Positions 52,607 through 57,634 of a stretch of 57,634 nucleotides of DNA are shown here, piece by piece. Each line of letters begins with the position of its first letter. Position 1 is the first letter of the stretch. The stretch comes from Curtobacterium sp. MCBA15_001. GTDB taxonomy: Bacteria > Actinomycetota > Actinomycetes > Actinomycetales > Microbacteriaceae. A program made the position numbers and the translations under genes. Below the pieces are notes generated by a model, which was not told the DNA's origin, ran no database searches, and worked only from the letters and a program-made list of their open reading frames with translations. The stretch covers positions 377,230 through 434,863 of the forward strand of contig NZ_MJGI01000025.1 of NCBI RefSeq assembly GCF_001864835.1, in the 5' to 3' direction.

Positions 52607-53335
52607 TCACTCCCCGAAGCCCGACCGCACCAGCGAGTCCAGCGCGGCGACGGCCTCGGTCGCGTCGTCGCCGGACGCCTCGATCGTGACGGTCGCACCC
52701 TGCGGCAGCGCGAGCGCCATGATGCCGAGCAGGCTCTTCGCGTCGACGCCGTTGACCCGGACCGCGGCGTCGTACTTCGCGGCCGTCTTCACGAACTCGG
52801 CGGCCGGACGGGCGTGCAGCCCGCTCTCGTTGACGAGCTCCACCGTGGTGGACGCGGCCACGTCGGTGGCCGGACCGGTGGACGGGGCCGGTGCCGGGCC
52901 TCCTGTCCGGTCCTGGTCAGCGTCCGGATCGGAGGCCGTCCCGTCGTCCGCCCCGCTGCCTGCGGCCGATGCCGCAGCGGCGAGCACCGCCGCGACGTCA
53001 CCACCCGTCTGGGCCGCGACCGCTGCAGCGACCGTGCCCTCGACGAGCGGGGCGTCGGACACGTGCACCCGGGCGCGCAGGTCGTCGTCCAGGAAGTCGA
53101 GCGCGGTGTCCGTCGTCAGGTACGCCGAGCCGAGGTCGCACAGGACGACGATGCCGTCGGCCGAGGACAGTTCCTCGATGCCGGCGGTGATCGCTTCGAA
53201 CGAGGTGCCGATCCCGCCGTCGTCGGTCCCGCCGGCCGCGACGAGCGGCACGTCGGCGGCCATCTGGCGAGCCAGTTCCACCGTCCCCGTCGCGACCGCG
53301 CGGCTGTGCGAGACGACGAGGATCCCGACGGTCAC
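52607..53335 (-). CDS. dhaM: PTS-dependent dihydroxyacetone kinase phosphotransfer protein: DhaM EIIA fused to HPr
   Basis: 242 residues in two domains. The EIIA-Man-like part (1-130) carries the phospho-His in VGILVVSHSRAVATGTVELA. After an Ala/Pro-rich linker (about 130-155) comes an HPr domain with GLHARPAAEFVKTAAKYD and KSLLGIMALA, which keeps the phospho-His and the regulatory-Ser region. It passes phosphate from PEP-PTS enzyme I to DhaL-ADP. E. coli DhaM has a third, EI-like domain; it is absent here. A repeat half-element is embedded in the linker. It overlaps dhaL by four bases. Confidence 0.93.
   Translation of the reverse strand: MTVGILVVSHSRAVATGTVELARQMAADVPLVAAGGTDDGGIGTSFEAITAGIEELSSADGIVVLCDLGSAYLTTDTALDFLDDDLRARVHVSDAPLVEGTVAAAVAAQTGGDVAAVLAAAASAAGSGADDGTASDPDADQDRTGGPAPAPSTGPATDVAASTTVELVNESGLHARPAAEFVKTAAKYDAAVRVNGVDAKSLLGIMALALPQGATVTIEASGDDATEAVAALDSLVRSGFGE
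52890..52908. repeat. GGGAGGC half-element inside the DhaM linker
   Basis: GGTGCCGGGCCTCCTGTCC reads as one arm of the palindromic repeat, giving DRTGGPAPA on the minus strand. It lies in the disordered linker between the EIIA and HPr domains. Only one arm is present, and chance cannot be excluded because the linker is GC-rich. Confidence 0.5.
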
Positions 53336-53958
53336 GCCGCGTCCACCGCGGCGCGGAGGATGTACGCCGTCGACTGGGCGCCCGGGTCGCGGTGGCCGAC
53401 CGCGCGTTCCCCGAGGTAGCTCGCGCGGCCCTTGCGGGCGACGAGCGGCTCGGTCGACTCGGCGCCCGTGACCGCGGCGTCGGCCGCAGCGGCGAGGACC
53501 CGCTCCGGCGACTCACCGGCGCCGGCAGCAGTGGCGGCGGCGTCGACGGCCGGCGTCCACGCGTCGATCATCGTCTTGTCGCCGACGGCGGCCTTGCCGC
53601 GCGACACGACGCCGTCCCGGGCGGCGGTGAGGACCGCGACCAGGGTGTCGGCGTCGAGCGCGGCCGCGTCGCCGGCGGCCTGTGCGGCCTTGAGGTACGC
53701 GGTGCCGAACAGCGGACCGGCCGCCCCGCCGACGGTGGAGATGAGCTTCGTCGCGACGGTCTTGAAGACCGATCCCGGGGTGTCGAACGAGCCGGTGTCC
53801 AGGGCCTCGACCACGGCGCGGAAGCCCCGGTCGAGGTTCTCGCCGTGGTCCCCGTCGCCGATCTCACGGTCGAGCGTGACGAGTTCCGCCCGGTGCTCGT
53901 CGATCGTCGCGGCGGTGCGGCGTACCCAGTCGATGGCCCATGCGGTGTCGAGCGCCAA
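53332..53958 (-). CDS. dhaL: Dihydroxyacetone kinase ADP-binding subunit DhaL
   Basis: 208 residues of an all-helical barrel. The Mg-ADP-binding Asp cluster is in LDREIGDGDHGENLDRGFRA, followed by STVGGAAGPLFGTAYL and the lid region RGKAAVGDKTMIDAWTPAVD. DhaL holds ADP as a fixed cofactor that is re-phosphorylated by DhaM and transfers the phosphate to dihydroxyacetone bound to DhaK. It lies 27 bases after dhaK and overlaps dhaM. Confidence 0.95.
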   Translation of the reverse strand: MALDTAWAIDWVRRTAATIDEHRAELVTLDREIGDGDHGENLDRGFRAVVEALDTGSFDTPGSVFKTVATKLISTVGGAAGPLFGTAYLKAAQAAGDAAALDADTLVAVLTAARDGVVSRGKAAVGDKTMIDAWTPAVDAAATAAGAGESPERVLAAAADAAVTGAESTEPLVARKGRASYLGERAVGHRDPGAQSTAYILRAAVDAA

Positions 53959-53985
53959 TGCGTGTCCCTTCGTGGTGTGTCGGTC

Positions 53986-54987
53986 TCAGCGGCCCCAGCG
54001 CAGGGCCGGGGTCTCGACCGGTGCGTCCCAGAGCGTGGTCAGTTCGTCGTCGAGCACCGTGACGGTGATCGAGAAGCCCTGCATCTCGAGGGACGTGACG
54101 TAGTCGCCCACCAAGCTACGCGCGACCTCGAAGCCGCGGTCCGCCAGCACCTCGGCGGCGCGCCGGTAGACGATGTAGAGCTCGGACTCGGGGGTGCCGC
54201 CCATGCCGTTGACGAAGAGCAGCAGCCGCGAACCAGCGGGGGCGGCGAGGTCGGTCAGCACCGGCTCGAGGACGCGGTCGACGAGTTGGTCGACGGGCGC
54301 CATCGCGATGCGTTCGCGGCCGGGTTCGCCGTGGATCCCGATGCCGAGTTCGGCCTCGTCGTCGCCGAGCGTGAAGGACGGTTCGCCCGCGTGCGGCACC
54401 GTGCCCGGGGCGATCGCGAGGCCCATCGACCGCGTGACGTCGTTGACGTGCCGGGCGACGGCGGCCACCGCGTCCAGGTCGTCCCCGCGCTCGGCAGCCG
54501 CGCCCGCGCACTTCTCGACGACGACCGTGCCGGCGACCCCACGGCGTCCGGCCGTGTAGAGCGAGTCCTGCACGGCCACGTCGTCGTCGACCACGACGGT
54601 CTCGACCCGGACGTCGTCCATGCCGGCGAGTTCGGCCGCCGTCTCGAAGTTCAGGACGTCGCCGGTGTAGTTCTTCACGATGTGCAGCACACCGGCGCCG
54701 CCGTCGACGGCCTTCGTCGCGGCGACGATCGGGTCGGGCGTCGGGCTCGTGAACACCGGGCCGGGCACGGCGGCGTCCAGCATGCCGAACCCGACGAAGC
54801 CGGCGTGCAGGGGTTCGTGGCCGCTGCCACCACCGCTGACGATGCCGACCTTGCCCGACACCGGGGCGCCGGTTCGGTGCAGGTGGATCGGGTCCTCGAC
54901 CAGGACGACGTGTCCTGCGTGCGCCGCGGCGAACCCGCGGACCGTCTCGATGACCACGTCGTGCGGGTCGTTGATGAGCTTCTTCAT
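53986..54987 (-). CDS. dhaK: Dihydroxyacetone kinase substrate-binding subunit DhaK
   Basis: 333 residues. The substrate motif GIVSGGGSGHEPLHAGFVG lies near residue 50; a covalent hemiaminal His is expected near residue 218 (here in ELGIHGEPGRERI). It binds dihydroxyacetone, which DhaL phosphorylates. The ATG at 54987 fits the family N-terminus (KKLINDPHDVVIETVRG). It is the first gene of dhaKLM, divergent from glpF across a 304-base gap with two operator-like sites. Confidence 0.95.
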   Translation of the reverse strand: MKKLINDPHDVVIETVRGFAAAHAGHVVLVEDPIHLHRTGAPVSGKVGIVSGGGSGHEPLHAGFVGFGMLDAAVPGPVFTSPTPDPIVAATKAVDGGAGVLHIVKNYTGDVLNFETAAELAGMDDVRVETVVVDDDVAVQDSLYTAGRRGVAGTVVVEKCAGAAAERGDDLDAVAAVARHVNDVTRSMGLAIAPGTVPHAGEPSFTLGDDEAELGIGIHGEPGRERIAMAPVDQLVDRVLEPVLTDLAAPAGSRLLLFVNGMGGTPESELYIVYRRAAEVLADRGFEVARSLVGDYVTSLEMQGFSITVTVLDDELTTLWDAPVETPALRWGR

Positions 54988-55086
54988 GAGCTGGCCTCCA
55001 CGGTCGGGACACACGGACACCGGCCAGCACACCGCCGACGTCGTCCGGAGTGCCGCCAATCTACAACGGGCGGGCGTTCGGCCGTC

Positions 55087-55102
55087 ATGCACGTTCGTGC
55101 AT
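55087..55102. promoter_or_regulatory. Operator-like palindrome 1 of the dha/glp locus
   Basis: ATGCACGTTCGTGCAT: seven-base arms around TT. It is 100 bases upstream of dhaK and just upstream of a weak minus-strand -10-like TAGATT (55063-55058), where it would cover the -35 region of the dha promoter. Confidence 0.65.
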
Positions 55103-55152
55103 CGCCGCTGCCGCGCAGACCGGCCTCCGCGACCCCTCGCGCACACCTCCCT

Positions 55153-55166
55153 TGCACGTTCGTGCA
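55153..55166. promoter_or_regulatory. Operator-like palindrome 2 of the dha/glp locus
   Basis: TGCACGTTCGTGCA, identical over 14 bases to site 1 and 65 bases away (about six helical turns). It lies about 50 bases upstream of the possible glpF -10 box TATGCT (55218-55223). Two identical sites on the same face of the DNA could bind one regulator with looping. Confidence 0.7.
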
Positions 55167-55291
55167 CTTTCGTACCGATCGCTCACGTGTCCATCGCGCC
55201 GCGTGAAAACCCGGCAGTATGCTCGCCCCAATCACTCGACGGGGAGTGCCGGAGCAGCCCGGACCCCCTCTCACAGCACTGGAGGTCACCG

Positions 55292-56014
55292 ATGGACGAC
55301 ATCGGAGTCAAGTTCCTTTCCGAGCTCGTCGGCACTGCGATGCTCATCATCCTGGGTGGTGGCGTGGTCGCAGCCGTCTCCCTCAAGAAGTCCAAGGGCT
55401 TCGGCGCAGGCTTCCTCATGGTCACGATCGGCTGGGGCTTCGCGGTCTTCGCCGGTGTGACCGTCTCCTACAAGTCCGGCGGCCAGCTCAACCCGGCGGT
55501 CAGCCTGGCCCAGGCGATCCTCGGCAACATCACCGTCGGCGCGATGCTGCTCTTCTGGCTCGCCCAGCTCATCGGCGCGATCATCGGCGCCGTGATCGTC
55601 TGGCTCGCGTACAAGCAGCACTTCGACGAAGAGCCCGACCCGGCCGCCAAGCTCGGCGTGTTCTCCACCGGCCCGGCGATCCGCTCCTACGCCTGGAACG
55701 TCGTGACCGAGATCATCGGCACCTTCGTGCTCGTGTTCGTGGTCATCGCCTTCACCAACGGCAAGACCCCCGCCGAGCTCGGTGCGATCCCCGTTGCCTT
55801 CCTGGTGATCGCGATCGGTGTCTCCCTCGGTGGCCCGACCGGCTACGCGATCAACCCGGCCCGTGACCTCGGCCCGCGCATCGCCCACGCCTTCCTGCCC
55901 ATCAAGGGCAAGGGCTCGAGCGACTGGTCCTACGCCTGGGTCCCGGTCGTCGGACCGCTCATCGGTGGTGCGCTCGCAGCCGGTCTGTCGTACGCGCTCC
56001 TCCCCCTCGCCTGA
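55292..56014 (+). CDS. glpF: Glycerol uptake facilitator (aquaglyceroporin, MIP family)
   Basis: 240 residues, six membrane helices. The two pore motifs are SGGQLNPAVSLAQAI and GYAINPARDLGPRI; Asp after the second NPA is the glycerol-channel signature (NPARD). It conducts glycerol and small polyols into the cell. The ATG has GGAGGT upstream. It lies 71 bases before glpK and probably forms one unit with it. The promoter sits after the two operator-like sites. Confidence 0.94.
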   Translation: MDDIGVKFLSELVGTAMLIILGGGVVAAVSLKKSKGFGAGFLMVTIGWGFAVFAGVTVSYKSGGQLNPAVSLAQAILGNITVGAMLLFWLAQLIGAIIGAVIVWLAYKQHFDEEPDPAAKLGVFSTGPAIRSYAWNVVTEIIGTFVLVFVVIAFTNGKTPAELGAIPVAFLVIAIGVSLGGPTGYAINPARDLGPRIAHAFLPIKGKGSSDWSYAWVPVVGPLIGGALAAGLSYALLPLA

Positions 56015-56085
56015 CCCACACCCGTCCACGGCGGCCGGCCCCATCGTCGGGGCCGACCGGCACCGAACACCCGTAAGGAGCACCA

Positions 56086-57597
56086 ATGGCCGACTACATC
56101 GTCGCCATCGACCAGGGCACGACCAGCACCCGTGCCATCGTCTTCGACCACTCCGGTTCGATCATCTCGGTCGGGCAGAAGGAGCACGAGCAGATCTTCC
56201 CGCGCGCCGGGTGGGTCGAGCACGACCCGTCGGAGATCTGGGACAACACCCGTGAGGTCATCGGCCAGGCCCTGTCCCGCGCCGACATCACCCGCCACGA
56301 CGTCGCGGCGGTCGGCATCACGAACCAGCGCGAGACCGCGGTCGTGTGGGACAAGACGACCGGCAAGCCGGTCTACAACGCCATCGTCTGGCAGGACACC
56401 CGCACCCAGGCGCTCGTCGACAAGCTCGCCGACGGCGACACCGACCGCTACAAGGCGATCGTCGGCCTGCCGCTGGCGACCTACTTCGCCGGCACCAAGA
56501 TCATGTGGATCCTCGAGAACGTCGAGGGTGCCCGTGAGAAGGCCGAGGCCGGGGACCTGCTGTTCGGCACGACCGACACCTGGGTCCTCTGGAACCTGAC
56601 CGGTGGCGTCGACGGCGGCGTGCACAAGACGGACGTCACGAACGCCTCGCGCACCCTGTTCATGGACCTCGAGACGCTGCAGTGGCGCGACGACATCCTG
56701 GCCGACTTCGGTGTGCCGAAGTCGATGCTGCCCGAGATCGTCAGCTCCTCCGAGGTCTACGGCCACGTCGAGTCGTCGAACCTGCTCCGCGAGGTCCCGA
56801 TCGCCGGCATCCTGGGCGACCAGCAGGCCGCGACGTTCGGTCAGGCCGCGTTCGACCAGGGCGAGTCGAAGAACACGTACGGCACCGGCAACTTCCTGAT
56901 CTTCAACACGGGCACCGAGATCGTGCGCTCGGAGAACGGGCTGCTGACCACGGTCGGGTACAAGCTCGGCGACCAGGAGACCCACTACGCGCTCGAGGGC
57001 TCGATCGCCGTCACCGGGTCGCTGATCCAGTGGCTCCGTGACAACCTCGGCATCATCCAGAGCGCGCCGGAGGTCGAGGCCCTGGCCAAGACCGTCGAGG
57101 ACAACGGCGGCGTGTACTTCGTGCCGGCGTTCTCCGGGCTCTTCGCGCCGTACTGGCGTCCGGACGCCCGCGGCGCCCTGGTCGGCCTGACGCGCTTCGT
57201 CAACAAGGGCCACATCGCCCGTGCCGCCCTCGAGGCGACCGCGCTGCAGACCCGCGAGGTCCTGGACGCCGTCAACGCGGACTCCGGTGTGGACCTCACC
57301 GAGCTCAAGGTCGACGGCGGCATGACCGCCAACAACGAGCTCATGCAGTTCCAGGCCGACATGCTCAACGTGCCCGTCGTCCGTCCGGTGGTCGCCGAGA
57401 CCACCGCGCTCGGTGCCGCCTACGCCGCCGGCCTGGCCGTCGGCTTCTGGGCGAACCTCGACGAGCTCCGTGCCAACTGGCAGGAGGACCGTCGTTGGGA
57501 GCCGCAGCTCGACGCCGCGGAGCGTGACCGCACGCTCCGCCTCTGGAAGAAGGCCGTCACGAAGACCTTCGACTGGGTCGACGAGGACGTCCAGTAG
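56086..57597 (+). CDS. glpK: Glycerol kinase
   Basis: 503 residues of the FGGY fold. [20 protein letters not shown] at the N-terminus, [29 protein letters not shown] and [20 protein letters not shown] are the family motifs. It phosphorylates glycerol with ATP to sn-glycerol 3-phosphate, trapping it after GlpF entry. The ATG has AAGGAG upstream. With dhaKLM alongside, the cell can also use dihydroxyacetone. A repeat half-element follows 17 bases after the stop. Confidence 0.97.
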   Translation: MADYIVAIDQGTTSTRAIVFDHSGSIISVGQKEHEQIFPRAGWVEHDPSEIWDNTREVIGQALSRADITRHDVAAVGITNQRETAVVWDKTTGKPVYNAIVWQDTRTQALVDKLADGDTDRYKAIVGLPLATYFAGTKIMWILENVEGAREKAEAGDLLFGTTDTWVLWNLTGGVDGGVHKTDVTNASRTLFMDLETLQWRDDILADFGVPKSMLPEIVSSSEVYGHVESSNLLREVPIAGILGDQQAATFGQAAFDQGESKNTYGTGNFLIFNTGTEIVRSENGLLTTVGYKLGDQETHYALEGSIAVTGSLIQWLRDNLGIIQSAPEVEALAKTVEDNGGVYFVPAFSGLFAPYWRPDARGALVGLTRFVNKGHIARAALEATALQTREVLDAVNADSGVDLTELKVDGGMTANNELMQFQADMLNVPVVRPVVAETTALGAAYAAGLAVGFWANLDELRANWQEDRRWEPQLDAAERDRTLRLWKKAVTKTFDWVDEDVQ

Positions 57598-57614
57598 TCC
57601 GCTGCTGACGCACT

Positions 57615-57634
57615 GACAGGAGGCCCGGTGCCGG
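57615..57634 (+). repeat. Left part of a GGGAGGC repeat, cut by the window edge
   Basis: GACAGGAGGCCCGGTGCCGG is the left arm and near-centre of the family. The right arm would lie beyond the window. It follows glpK directly, so the family also occupies this 3' end. Confidence 0.75.

Overview
The window is GC-rich DNA (about 70% G+C by eye) from an actinobacterium. Mycothiol ligase (mshC), RbpA, PafB/PafC, trehalose synthase, a HelY-type helicase and many leaderless promoters of the form TAnnnT-N5-9-start support this. A Microbacteriaceae member, most likely close to Curtobacterium, is my inference from gene content and order; no search was run.

Layout. (1) 1-8193, minus strand: a tellurium-resistance/Ter stress operon. 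In transcription order it encodes a DUF475 membrane protein, three canonical TerD proteins, TelA, an XpaC-like TelA partner, a divergent TerD, a TerA-like protein, a CitE-like lyase and a phosphoribosyltransferase that runs off the left edge. (2) 8.2-27 kb: housekeeping and accessory genes: exonuclease, treS, alpha/beta hydrolase plus glycosyltransferase, histidine phosphatase, sirtuin, SpoU rRNA/tRNA methylase, D,D-carboxypeptidase, SGNH hydrolase, acyl-CoA dehydrogenase, dinB, a DEAD-type helicase, NDH-2, and a zinc alcohol dehydrogenase with an unknown partner. (3) 27-44 kb: tRNA-Leu(GAG), M20 peptidase, uppP-mshC, PAC2, HAD-trmI, an FKBP-like lipoprotein, pafB-pafC, tatC-helY-lnt, rbpA and an SPFH/NfeD pair. 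This is the conserved actinobacterial neighbourhood that often carries the Pup-proteasome genes and tatA, but both are missing here. (4) 44-48.8 kb: SDR, NUDIX, VOC, a short UvrA-like ATPase and a small acidic protein. (5) 48917-48944: a 28-bp sequence with the architecture of a chromosomal dif site (XerC arm, 6-bp centre, XerD arm), which would place the replication terminus here. (6) 49-57.6 kb: alcohol dehydrogenase, CopC, an SDR/regulator pair, and a glycerol/dihydroxyacetone locus: dhaKLM (minus) divergent from glpF-glpK (plus), with two identical operator-like palindromes between them.

Non-coding structure is rich. A dispersed palindromic repeat family (core GGACGGGAGGC / GCCTCCCGTCC) sits in many intergenic gaps. 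Two further perfect palindromes of 54 and 36 bp have no spacer. Three genes have a copy of their own 3' end just downstream, clearest at treS. rbpA is preceded by a sequence matching the thiol-stress SigR consensus (GGAAC-N18-GTTG).

Gene functions fit together as envelope maintenance (uppP, lnt, tatC, carboxypeptidase), stress handling (Ter operon, mycothiol, RbpA, PafBC, dinB, UvrA-like) and glycerol use (glpF, glpK, dhaKLM).
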